10,239 nucleotides of DNA from DAIDKA01 sp049792815 (GTDB lineage Bacteria > Pseudomonadota > Gammaproteobacteria > Steroidobacterales > Steroidobacteraceae), in assembly GCA_049792815.1 (NCBI GenBank), contig JBARBG010000196.1, positions 1 to 10,239 on the forward strand, read 5' to 3'. A program made the position numbers and the translations under genes. Numbering within the stretch: position 1 is the first letter of the stretch; each line of letters begins with the position of its first letter. Of this stretch, positions 1 through 6,736 are shown piece after piece. The notes under the pieces are model-generated. The model was given only the letters and a program-made list of their open reading frames with translations, had not been told where the DNA came from and searched no databases.

Positions 1-701
1 GTCGTGGCGAACAGCGCGTGGCCATGAGCCGCCTGCGGCAGCGCGTGGCGCAGCGCCTGGTCGAGGCACAATCGACGCAGGCCCTGCTCACCTCATTCAA
101 TGAGGTGGATCTGGGTGTGGTGCAGGACCTGCGCACCCGCTACAAGGACAAGTTCGAAAAACAGCAGGGCGTGAAGCTCGGCTTCATGTCCTTCTTCGTC
201 AAGGCGACGATCGAGGCGCTGAAGAAGTTTCCGCTGCTCAATGCGTCGGTGGACGGCAGCGACATCATCTATCACGAGTTCTACGACATCGGTGTGGCCG
301 TCTCGACCGACCGCGGCCTGATGGTGCCGATCGTGCGCGATGCGGACCAGAAGAGTTTTGCGGACATCGAGAAGGAAATCACCGCCTATGCCACGCGCGC
401 CAGGGCGGGGCAGATTGCCATCGAGGACATCACCGGCGGCACGTTCACGATCACCAATGGCGGCGTGTTCGGCTCGTTGCTGTCGACACCGATTGTGAAT
501 GCGCCACAGAGCGCGATCCTGGGGATGCACAAGATCCAGGAGCGTCCCATGGTCGTGAACGGCAAGATCGAGATCCGTCCCATGATGTATCTGGCGGTCA
601 CCTATGATCACCGCATCATCGACGGTCGTGACGCGGTGCAGTTTCTGGTGAGCATCAAGGACAGTCTTGAGGATCCGGGCCGCATGTTGCTTGGGCTTTA
701 G
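1..701 (+). CDS. sucB: Dihydrolipoyllysine-residue succinyltransferase (E2 of 2-oxoglutarate dehydrogenase), C-terminal part
   Basis: Partial at the left edge; the frame is open from base 3 and reads RGEQRVAMSRLRQRVAQRL before the first internal ATG at 18, so that ATG is not the true start. What is visible is the catalytic acyltransferase domain: the entry motif RVxMSRLRxRVA, FNEVDLG, GFMSFFVKA, the TGGTFTITNGGVFGSL stretch, PQSAILGMH, and near the C-terminus YDHRIIDGRDAV, which holds the catalytic His and Asp (HxxxDG). The lipoyl and E3-binding domains would lie upstream of the window. In the TCA cycle this subunit transfers the succinyl group from lipoamide to CoA. It closely resembles SucB/OdhB rather than pyruvate dehydrogenase E2, judging from the FNEVDLG, GFMSFF and TNGGVFGSL segments. 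It is followed 12 bases later by the E3 gene, as expected of an oxoglutarate dehydrogenase operon. Confidence 0.95.
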   Translation, partial: RGEQRVAMSRLRQRVAQRLVEAQSTQALLTSFNEVDLGVVQDLRTRYKDKFEKQQGVKLGFMSFFVKATIEALKKFPLLNASVDGSDIIYHEFYDIGVAVSTDRGLMVPIVRDADQKSFADIEKEITAYATRARAGQIAIEDITGGTFTITNGGVFGSLLSTPIVNAPQSAILGMHKIQERPMVVNGKIEIRPMMYLAVTYDHRIIDGRDAVQFLVSIKDSLEDPGRMLLGL

Positions 702-713
702 GCGGGAGATCTC

Positions 714-2141
714 ATGGCTGACTCATTTGACGTCATCGTGATCGGGGGCGGCCCGGCCGGCTACCCGGCCGCGATTCGTGCCGGACAGAATGGCCTGTCC
801 GTGGCCTGCATCGACGAATGGAAGAACCACGATGGCAGCCTCGCCTTCGGCGGCACCTGCCTGAATGCCGGCTGCATCCCTTCCAAGGCGCTGCTGGAAT
901 CCACCGAGCTCTACCACCGCGCGCGCGAGGAATTCGCGCTGCACGGCATCCAGGTGCCGGGGGTGAGCATGGATGTGGCCACCATGCAGAAACGCAAGTC
1001 GGGCATTGTGAAGAAGATGACCGACGGCATTGTGGCGCTGCTCAAGGGTGCCGGCGTGACCCCGCTGCAGGGCCACGGCCGGCTGCTGCCGGGCAAGCAG
1101 GTTGAATTCAAGTCGCACCAGGGTGAGGTGCGCAGCTTAAGCGCGAAGCAAGTGGTGCTGGCCTCGGGCTCGGTGCCCATTGAACTGAAATCCGCGCCCT
1201 TCGATGGCAAGCGGATCATTGACTCCTGGGGCGCGTTGGAACTTCCCGCCGTGCCCAAGCGACTGGGTGTCATCGGCGCCGGGGTGATCGGCCTTGAATT
1301 GGGCAGTGTCTGGCGGCGCCTCGGCAGCGAGGTCGTGGTGCTTGAGGCGCTGGACAGTTTCCTGGCGATTGCCGATCAGCAGCTGGCCAAGGAGGCCGCC
1401 CGCCACTTCAAGCGCCTAGGCGTGGATATCCGCACCGGCGCCAAGGTGACTGGCGCGATAGTCAAGGGTCAGGCCGTCCAGGTCGCCTATACCGATGCCA
1501 AGGGCGAACAGTCCGTGGAAGTGGACATCCTGGTCGTCGCCGTGGGCCGCCGCCCATTCACGACCGGCCTGCTGGCCGAGGGCACCGGCGTGCAGCTGGA
1601 TGCGCGCGGCTTCATCAGCGTCGATGACAAGTGCCGCACGGCCGCCGCAGGCGTCTGGGCCATCGGCGATTGTGTTCGTGGACCGATGCTCGCCCACAAG
1701 GGCAAGGAAGAAGGCGTGATGGTCGCCGATCTCATCGCCGGACGTTACGGGGAGGTCAACTACCGCGTGGTGCCGTCGGTGATCTACACGGCGCCGGAGA
1801 TCGCCTGGGTCGGTGAGACCGAGGAGCAGGTCAAGGCCAGCGGACGCGCCTACAAGGTCGGCCTGTTCCCCTTCATGGCAAGCGGTCGGGCGCGAGCCAT
1901 GGAAGCCACCCAGGGCTTTGCCAAACTCATCGCCGACGAGGCGAGCGATGAGATCCTGGGCGTGCACATTATCGGGCCGATGGCAGGGGAACTGATCGCC
2001 GAGGCGGTGCTGGCGATGGAGTATTCGGCCAGCGCCGAGGATCTGCAGCGGACCATACACGCCCATCCGACCCTGTCCGAGGCGCTGCACGAGGCGGCCC
2101 TCGCTGCCGACAAGCGCGCCATTGATAATCTCAATCGCTAG
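714..2141 (+). CDS. lpdA: Dihydrolipoyl dehydrogenase (E3)
   Basis: 475 residues, the usual length for the family. It re-oxidises dihydrolipoamide on E2 using FAD and NAD+. The N-terminal FAD-binding motif VIGGGPAG is at residues 9-16. The redox disulfide is C49-C54 in GGTCLNAGCIPSKAL. The NAD-binding Rossmann motif GVIGAGVIGLELG lies at about 184. The second FAD contact, WAIGDCVRGPMLAHKG, lies at about 314. The interface domain ends with HAHPTLSEA, giving the catalytic pair H451 and E456. The ATG at 714 is preceded by GGGAG at 704-708. It sits directly behind sucB and ahead of a PLP enzyme, so it is probably the dedicated E3 of the oxoglutarate dehydrogenase complex, though an E3 may also serve other complexes. 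Nothing essential is missing. Confidence 0.96.
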   Translation: MADSFDVIVIGGGPAGYPAAIRAGQNGLSVACIDEWKNHDGSLAFGGTCLNAGCIPSKALLESTELYHRAREEFALHGIQVPGVSMDVATMQKRKSGIVKKMTDGIVALLKGAGVTPLQGHGRLLPGKQVEFKSHQGEVRSLSAKQVVLASGSVPIELKSAPFDGKRIIDSWGALELPAVPKRLGVIGAGVIGLELGSVWRRLGSEVVVLEALDSFLAIADQQLAKEAARHFKRLGVDIRTGAKVTGAIVKGQAVQVAYTDAKGEQSVEVDILVVAVGRRPFTTGLLAEGTGVQLDARGFISVDDKCRTAAAGVWAIGDCVRGPMLAHKGKEEGVMVADLIAGRYGEVNYRVVPSVIYTAPEIAWVGETEEQVKASGRAYKVGLFPFMASGRARAMEATQGFAKLIADEASDEILGVHIIGPMAGELIAEAVLAMEYSASAEDLQRTIHAHPTLSEALHEAALAADKRAIDNLNR

Positions 2142-2153
2142 GGCCCCGATACC

Positions 2154-3110
2154 ATGATCGCGGCCCCCGGATTCGAAGCCATCAAATCCGCCCGTGCGCG
2201 GATCGCCGGCAGTATCCGGCGCACGCCGGTGCTCACCAGCGACTTCCTGGATGAGGAGCTGGGCGCAAAGCTGTACTTCAAATGCGAGAACCTGCAGGTC
2301 AGTGGGGCCTTCAAGGCGCGCGGGGCCTTCAATGCCGTGCTGAACCTCTCGCCGGCACTGGCCGGCCGCGGTGTCGTGACCCATTCATCGGGCAATCATG
2401 GCGCGGCGCTGGCCCTGGCGGCGCGCTCGCGCGGCATGGCCGCCTACGTGGTCGCGCCGCGCACGACGCCGGCCAGCAAGCAGCAGAACATGCTGCGTTA
2501 CGGCGCGAAACTTACGCTGTGTGAGCCGACGCTGGCCGCGCGCCAGGCCGCGGCGGAGCAGATTGTCGCGAACACCGGCGCTACCTTGATTCATCCTTTC
2601 GACAACGCCGAGGTGATGGCCGGACAGGGCACCGTCGCACTGGAACTGCTGGAGCAGGTGCCGGACCTGGATGTGATCGTCTGCCCAATCGGCGGCGGCG
2701 GTCTGATCAGCGGCGCGGCCGTCGCGGCGCATGGGCTGAACCCCAGGATCAGAGTGCTGGGCGCCGAACCCGAGGGCGCTGATGATGCCTTGCGCTCCCA
2801 GAGCGCAGGCGTGATCACCCCCGTGGCGCAACCGACTTCACTGGCTGATGGCCTGCTGGCCACGATTGCGCCGAGCACCTTCGAGGTCATCCGCACCCAG
2901 GTGCATGCGGTGGGAACCGCGAGCGAGGCGCAATTGGTGGCGGCGATGCGCCGGGTCTGGGAGGAGCTGAAAATCATCATCGAGGCCTCCTCCGCGGTGC
3001 CGGTCGCCGCGCTGCTGAACGGCTCGCTCAAGGTGTCGGGGCAGCGAGTGGGTGTGGTGCTGACCGGCGGCAATGTCGATCTGCAAAAACTCCCCTGGAA
3101 GCAGGATTAA
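2154..3110 (+). CDS. PLP-dependent serine/threonine dehydratase, serine-racemase-like (fold type II)
   Basis: 318 residues with no C-terminal ACT domain, matching the short catabolic dehydratase / serine racemase / hydroxyaspartate dehydratase group rather than biosynthetic IlvA (about 500 residues). The PLP Schiff-base lysine is K54 in SGAFKARGA. SSGNHGAAL follows (PLP/substrate loop, with the second Ser at the position used for racemisation in serine racemases). The phosphate-binding glycine loop is PIGGGGLISG. GAEPEGADDA matches the ExxxADD divalent-metal site of the Mg-dependent members, and the C-terminal VVLTGGNVD is typical. It would deaminate L-Ser or L-Thr to pyruvate or 2-oxobutyrate; sequence alone does not separate dehydratase from racemase or from hydroxyaspartate ammonia-lyase. 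The ATG lies 12 bases after the lpdA stop, with only a weak AGGG at 2140-2143, so coupling to lpdA is likely. Its TAA shares bases with the stop of the convergent receiver gene. Confidence 0.85.
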   Translation: MIAAPGFEAIKSARARIAGSIRRTPVLTSDFLDEELGAKLYFKCENLQVSGAFKARGAFNAVLNLSPALAGRGVVTHSSGNHGAALALAARSRGMAAYVVAPRTTPASKQQNMLRYGAKLTLCEPTLAARQAAAEQIVANTGATLIHPFDNAEVMAGQGTVALELLEQVPDLDVIVCPIGGGGLISGAAVAAHGLNPRIRVLGAEPEGADDALRSQSAGVITPVAQPTSLADGLLATIAPSTFEVIRTQVHAVGTASEAQLVAAMRRVWEELKIIIEASSAVPVAALLNGSLKVSGQRVGVVLTGGNVDLQKLPWKQD

Positions 3111-3475
3111 CGGGCGCGCGCACGCGCCAGATGCACTAGCAGCAGCTCCAGTTTGGCGGGCTTGAGGGGATAGGTCAGCGTGTGGCGCAGGCGCAGGGCG
3201 CCCAGACGATTGCGCACCATGGCGAGGCGCTGCCGTTCGGTGCAGAACACTCTGACCAGGTGCGGCCATTTGCTGTGGATCTCATCGAGCAGGGCCAGTC
3301 CCGAGCCGTCCACGAGGCGTTCGCAGACGACGACCACATCAGCGCCCGGTCCATGGCGCAGCAGCGACAGCACCTGCGCCTTGCTGGTCGCAATGGCGAG
3401 CGGCTGCCGACCGCCGACTCGGGCGACACAGTGCCGCAGCATGGCCTGGTCGGCGTCCACCAGGAGCGTCTTCAC
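3107..3475 (-). CDS. Stand-alone response-regulator receiver domain lacking the phospho-acceptor Asp (pseudo-receiver)
   Basis: 122 residues with the receiver pattern and no output domain. The N-terminal LLVDADQAML gives the acidic pocket (D7 and D9, interrupted by A8). ADVVVVCERLVDGSGLALL is the beta3-loop region: aligned to the canonical VLLLDxxLPDxSGLxLL, the phospho-acceptor Asp is replaced by C51, followed by E52. T79 in VFCTERQ stands for the conserved Thr/Ser, and YPLKP near the end gives the conserved Lys-Pro (K105-P106). Phosphorylation by a histidine kinase is therefore doubtful; it may act by constitutive protein contact. The start is GTG at 3473-3475, 25 bases after the relA stop, without a convincing Shine-Dalgarno sequence, which suggests reinitiation after relA. 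The next in-frame Met (residue 13) would delete the first strand. The final Arg/Ala-rich tail overlaps the convergent dehydratase stop. The receiver fold is fairly sure; its function is unknown. Confidence 0.75.
   Translation of the reverse strand: MKTLLVDADQAMLRHCVARVGGRQPLAIATSKAQVLSLLRHGPGADVVVVCERLVDGSGLALLDEIHSKWPHLVRVFCTERQRLAMVRNRLGALRLRHTLTYPLKPAKLELLLVHLARARAR
3113..3128. terminator. GC-rich hairpin at the convergent gene end (possible terminator)
   Basis: A perfect 6-bp stem GGCGCG (3113-3118) / CGCGCC (3123-3128) with loop CGCA begins three bases after the dehydratase stop. No run of T follows on either strand, so it is not a classic intrinsic terminator, and its bases also encode the alternating Ala-Arg tail of the convergent receiver gene. 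It could pause polymerase on both strands or be chance in GC-rich coding DNA. Confidence 0.25.
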
Positions 3476-3500
3476 CGGCTAAGGATACCGCACCGCAACA

Positions 3501-5684
3501 TCAGCGGGTTCGACGCACTTCGGAAACATTGGGCACGCCCTGCAGGCGCTTGGTCAGTTTTTCAAGCTGCTCAAGATTCGCAACGCCCAGGCGAAAGGCG
3601 ACCCTGGCGATGCGGTCCTCGTCGGTCAGAGTGTTCATGCCCTCGATGCTCAGGTGCTCCTGCGCCACCACATCGGTGATGTCGCGCACCAGGCCGCGCC
3701 GGTCATAGGCGAACACCACCAGTTCCACTTCCATCAAATCATGTTCCGCGCCTGACCACTCCACCTGCAGCATGCGCTCAGGCTTCTCGGCCCGCATACG
3801 CCCGAAGTTGCGGCACTCCGCACGGTGGATGGTGACTCCGCGCCCCACGGTGATGTAGCCGACGATGGGCTGTGGGCGCAGCGGCGCGCAGCAGCTGGCC
3901 AGCGTGATCGGCAGATCACCCACCCCTTCGATGTCCACCGGATTGCGCCGCGCGGGACTGGCTGGGCGCGGTTTGCGCACCGGCAGCTCAGCAGTCGCGG
4001 GGCGCGCCAGCCGCAGCAGCGCCTGCGAGAGTTGGGTCGCCGTGATCTCGCCTTCGCCCAGCAGCTGGTAGAACTCGTCCATGTCATGGGCGCGCAGCTG
4101 GGCCATAAGCTCCGGCAGCAAGGCCTCGGCGGCTCCGACGCGTGCCATTTCGCGCTCGGCGATGGAGCGGCCGGCGGCACGGTTGTCACCGGCATCCTGG
4201 CGGCGGAACCAGGCGCGCACCTTGGTGCGGCTGCGCGTGGAGGCAAGGTAGCCCAGCTCCGGGGCCAGCCAGTCGCGGCTGGGCGCGGGGTGCTTGCCGG
4301 CGATGATGTCCACGACTTCACCATTGCCCAGCTGGTAGGTGAGCGGCACGATCCGGCCGTTGACCTTGGCACCACGACAGCGATGACCCAGGTTGCTGTG
4401 GACCTGGTAGGCGAAATCCAGCGGCGTCCCGCCACGGGGCAGCTCCACGACTTCGCCTTTGGGCGTCAGCGCGTAGATATGATCGGCGAAGATCTGGCCG
4501 CGCAGACTCTCCAGCACGTCCGGCTCTTCTTCGGGTTGTTCACCCGGGTGCAGCAGGCGCCGCACCGCCTCGATCTTGCGTTGATATTCGGCGTCGTGCG
4601 CGCCGCCCTCCTTGTACTGCCAGTGGGCCGCGATACCCAGTTCGGCGTGCTCGTGCATTTCACGGGTGCGGATCTGTATTTCGACACTGCGCCCCTCCGG
4701 TCCCGCCACCGCGGTGTGAATCGAGCGGTAGTGGTTATCCTTCGGCGTCGCGATGTAGTCATCGAACTCGGCCGGTATGTACTGCCAATCCCCGTGCACG
4801 ACGCTGAGCGCCGCGTAGCAGTCTGCGACCGTGCCCACGACGATGCGCACCGCGCGCACGTCGAAAATCTGGTCAAACGGCAGATGCTTGCGCAGCATCT
4901 TGCGGTAGATGCTGAAGATGTGCTTGGGGCGGCCGTAGACCTCCGCGGTAACTCCCGCGGCGGTCAGGCCCCGGCGCAGGCCGGCGCAGAACTCCTCGAT
5001 GTAGCGCTCGCGGTCGGTGCGCCGCTCGTTGAGGGCGGCGGCCAGGTGCCGGTATTCGTCCGGTTCCAGGTAGCGGAACGCCAGGTCCTCAAGCTCCCAT
5101 TTGAGCTGCCAGATGCCCAGTCGGTTTGCGAGCGGTGCGAATATCGCGCGCACTTCGGTGGCCAGGCGCCCGCGCTCGGGTACGTCAAGGTCCCGGGCAT
5201 GGCGCAGCCGCACCAGGGCCTCGGCCAGCCGTGCCAGCACCAGTCGCTGATCGCCCACGACGGCCAGCAGCATCTTGCGGACGGTTTCGGCCTGATGCGC
5301 ATCGAGGCCGCGCTGCGGCTCCCAGTCACGCGCGAGGCCGATTTCACCCAGTCGCTGCAGATCGATGGCGACACGCGCCGCACCGGCGCCCAGCAGCCGC
5401 TCGAGGCTCTCCGGCGTGACGCCCGCGCGACCCAGCAGCGGTTGCGCCAGCACGGCGGCCGCCAGCTGCGCATCGCCCGTCAGGGCGCCGATGACTTCTG
5501 CGGCCTCCGTGGCCAGTGCCATGGCCGCCTCGGGCGCGTCGCTTGCGGGAGTGACGGCCGCGCGCATGGTCGCAATGGCATTGCGCAGCTCCGGCGGACA
5601 AAGTTGGGCGGCTTCCAATGGCCCGATCTCCTGATGAACCTGGGTACGCGCGACGTGTCGCTGCGCGCGGAATGCAGCTATCAT
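3501..5684 (-). CDS. relA: GTP pyrophosphokinase RelA, monofunctional (p)ppGpp synthetase I
   Basis: 727 residues from the chosen start (E. coli RelA about 744). It makes (p)ppGpp from ATP and GTP/GDP when uncharged tRNA occupies the ribosomal A site. The N-terminal region keeps the hydrolase-domain fold (APLANRLGIWQLKWELED) but has no HDxxED metal site in its first part, so hydrolysis is not expected. The synthetase domain shows YGRPKHIFSIYRKM, FDVRAVRI, then EFDD at about 306-309, the acidic EXDD form diagnostic of RelA versus RXKD in SpoT/Rel, and YRSIHT with the guanine-stacking Tyr. The TGS domain (about 402-464) has LPRGGTPLDFAYQVHS. The zinc-finger-like region has CC at 598-599, H620 and C624. 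A C-terminal ACT/RRM domain ends the protein. ATG 5684 has GAGG five bases upstream; another in-frame ATG at 5717 adds 11 residues but has a poorly spaced GGGA. It is divergent from the YebC-like gene and followed by a receiver gene. Confidence 0.95.
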   Translation of the reverse strand: MIAAFRAQRHVARTQVHQEIGPLEAAQLCPPELRNAIATMRAAVTPASDAPEAAMALATEAAEVIGALTGDAQLAAAVLAQPLLGRAGVTPESLERLLGAGAARVAIDLQRLGEIGLARDWEPQRGLDAHQAETVRKMLLAVVGDQRLVLARLAEALVRLRHARDLDVPERGRLATEVRAIFAPLANRLGIWQLKWELEDLAFRYLEPDEYRHLAAALNERRTDRERYIEEFCAGLRRGLTAAGVTAEVYGRPKHIFSIYRKMLRKHLPFDQIFDVRAVRIVVGTVADCYAALSVVHGDWQYIPAEFDDYIATPKDNHYRSIHTAVAGPEGRSVEIQIRTREMHEHAELGIAAHWQYKEGGAHDAEYQRKIEAVRRLLHPGEQPEEEPDVLESLRGQIFADHIYALTPKGEVVELPRGGTPLDFAYQVHSNLGHRCRGAKVNGRIVPLTYQLGNGEVVDIIAGKHPAPSRDWLAPELGYLASTRSRTKVRAWFRRQDAGDNRAAGRSIAEREMARVGAAEALLPELMAQLRAHDMDEFYQLLGEGEITATQLSQALLRLARPATAELPVRKPRPASPARRNPVDIEGVGDLPITLASCCAPLRPQPIVGYITVGRGVTIHRAECRNFGRMRAEKPERMLQVEWSGAEHDLMEVELVVFAYDRRGLVRDITDVVAQEHLSIEGMNTLTDEDRIARVAFRLGVANLEQLEKLTKRLQGVPNVSEVRRTR

Positions 5685-6184
5685 ACCTGCCTCAGTCGCA
5701 GGCTGTGCCTGCAGCATTCATCCCAGTGCAATACGAAGGCTACGGACCGGGCGGCACTGCCGTTTTGATCGAGTGCTCCGCGCAGGGGCGCCAGGATCTC
5801 GCCGCGCATCTGCGCCGGGTTTTCGCCGCACACGGGGGCCATCTGGGCGCCACCGGCTCGGTGTCCTACCTGTTCACCCGCACCGGTGTTCTCACCTACG
5901 CGACGGGATCGGAACTGGCGGAACTGGCGCTGGCGGCAGGGGCCGAGGACGTGCAGGCAGGCAGCGGAGGCATCGAGATTCTCACCGATCCAGAAGATTT
6001 TGCGAGCGTACGGGCGGCCCTCGCGGTAGCCGGATTTGTCCCCTTGGCGGCGCAGATCACGCACCGCCCCGCGACCACCATCCAATTGAGCGGCGATGAC
6101 GCCCACGCCATGCGCACTTTCGTGGCGGGGCTGGGCAGTGTCGATGCGGTGCAGGGCGTCTACACCAATGCACGATTCGCCTAG
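5672..6184 (+). CDS. YebC/PmpR/TACO1-family protein lacking the N-terminal domain
   Basis: 170 residues from the chosen ATG at 5672. Homology to YebC begins at VQYEGYGPGGTAVLIEC and continues through RRVFAAHGGHLGATGSVSYLF, the GVLTY strand, AGAEDVQ and the closing DAVQGVYTNARF, so domains 2 and 3 are complete. Domain 1, which in E. coli YebC is about the first 80 residues starting GHSKW, is absent: the DNA upstream codes for relA on the other strand, and no GHSKW-like stretch appears in any + frame there. YebC proteins were described as DNA-binding regulators and more recently as translation factors easing proline-rich stalls. The position immediately before ruvC is the usual yebC locus. The start is uncertain: ATG 5618, ATG 5672, GTG 5705 and GTG 5726 are all in frame and none has a good ribosome site. 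The intact frame over about 150 codons suggests a maintained gene rather than a decaying one. Confidence 0.8.
   Translation: MQLSYLPQSQAVPAAFIPVQYEGYGPGGTAVLIECSAQGRQDLAAHLRRVFAAHGGHLGATGSVSYLFTRTGVLTYATGSELAELALAAGAEDVQAGSGGIEILTDPEDFASVRAALAVAGFVPLAAQITHRPATTIQLSGDDAHAMRTFVAGLGSVDAVQGVYTNARFA
5679..5685. promoter_or_regulatory. Two-way -10-like element between relA and the YebC-like gene
   Basis: TATCATA reads TATCAT on the + strand and TATGAT on the - strand, each five of six matches to TATAAT. No good -35 box is found at the right distance on either strand. Use in the minus direction would start transcription inside relA, so only the + direction (for the YebC-like gene, implying a GTG start at 5705 or 5726) is plausible. 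This is a weak candidate only. Confidence 0.2.
5686..5693 (-). promoter_or_regulatory. Ribosome binding site supporting the relA start at 5684
   Basis: Read on the minus strand the bases are GAGGCAGG, followed by one T and then ATG. GAGG lies five bases before the ATG. This favours 5684 over the upstream in-frame ATG at 5717. The GCAGG part can pair with CCTGC just upstream (see the inverted-repeat entry), which would partly hide this site. Confidence 0.5.
5686..5712. repeat. Nested inverted repeats in the relA leader / YebC-like gene start
   Basis: On the + strand CCTGC (5686-5690), GCAGGC (5698-5703) and GCCTGC (5707-5712) form two mutually exclusive pairings. The first is GCAGGC/GCCTGC with a 3-base TGT loop, a perfect 6-bp stem. 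The second is CCTGC/GCAGG with a 7-base loop. In relA mRNA the second pairing would cover GCAGG next to the relA Shine-Dalgarno sequence. It may be a leader switch, an operator, or chance. Confidence 0.4.
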
Positions 6185-6736
6185 ATGAGTTCCTGGCGGC
6201 AATTCGACCCCGACGCACTGCGCGCCGCGGCGCCGCTGAGTACCGCGGCGCGGGTGCGGGTGCTGGGACTTGATCCGGGATCACGGCGTACCGGCTTTGG
6301 TGTCATCGACTGCGAGGGCAATGAGCATACCCATATTGCGAACGGCTGCATTGCCGCGCAGGGTGAGACCATCGCCACCCGCCTGCGGGCGATATTCGAA
6401 GGCATCGAGAGCCTGATCGCGACCTACCGCCCGGATGAGATTGCCGTTGAACGCGTGTTCGTCAGTCGCAATGTCGACAGTGCGATGAAGCTCGGCCAGG
6501 CGCGCGGCGCCGCGTTGTGCGCGGTACCTGCGGGGACTGCGGTGTTTGAGTACGCGCCGCGTGCCATCAAGCTGGCCGTGGTGGGTTCAGGAGCGGCCGA
6601 GAAAGCTCAGGTGGCGCACATGATGAAGGTGCTGCTGCAGCTTGCGGATGTTCCAGGTTCCGACGCGGGCGACGCCCTGGCGGTGGCGCTGTGCCACGCG
6701 CATAGTCGTCGACTGCGGCTGCTGGTGGCCAGTTGA
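6185..6736 (+). CDS. ruvC: Crossover junction endodeoxyribonuclease RuvC
   Basis: RuvC is the Holliday-junction resolvase that acts as a dimer on junctions held by RuvAB. The four acidic active-site residues are visible: D30 in LGLDPGS, E89 in AVERVF, and D160 and D163 in SDAGDALAVALCHAH. IKLAVVGSGAAEKAQV matches the conserved DNA-contact segment. The ATG at 6185 follows the TAG of the YebC-like gene with no gap, but this start gives 183 residues with about 23 extra ahead of the canonical beginning. An in-frame GTG at 6254 would give MRVLGLDPGS, the normal RuvC N-terminus, although it too lacks a clear ribosome site. I keep the upstream ATG because of the stop-start junction, with real doubt about the exact start. 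The TGA overlaps the ruvA start. Confidence 0.95.
   Translation: MSSWRQFDPDALRAAAPLSTAARVRVLGLDPGSRRTGFGVIDCEGNEHTHIANGCIAAQGETIATRLRAIFEGIESLIATYRPDEIAVERVFVSRNVDSAMKLGQARGAALCAVPAGTAVFEYAPRAIKLAVVGSGAAEKAQVAHMMKVLLQLADVPGSDAGDALAVALCHAHSRRLRLLVAS

Noticed and set aside
1416..2384. A 322-codon open frame on the - strand across lpdA and the dehydratase gene
   Set aside because: It runs antisense to two clearly conserved enzymes, crosses their junction, and shows no family motif.
4945..4962. CCGCGG repeated around a short spacer inside relA
   Set aside because: It lies within a conserved coding stretch and is explained by GC-rich codons; there is no reason to see a regulatory site.
5300..5725. 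A frameshifted remnant of YebC domain 1 upstream of the YebC-like gene
   Set aside because: Reading the + frames there gives no GHSKW-like or basic helical stretch; the DNA is accounted for by the relA N-terminal region on the other strand.
3825..5768. A 647-codon open frame on the + strand opposite relA
   Set aside because: It is the antisense of a fully conserved relA, has no recognisable domain and a composition rich in Arg, Gly, Ala and His, as expected for a shadow frame in GC-rich DNA.
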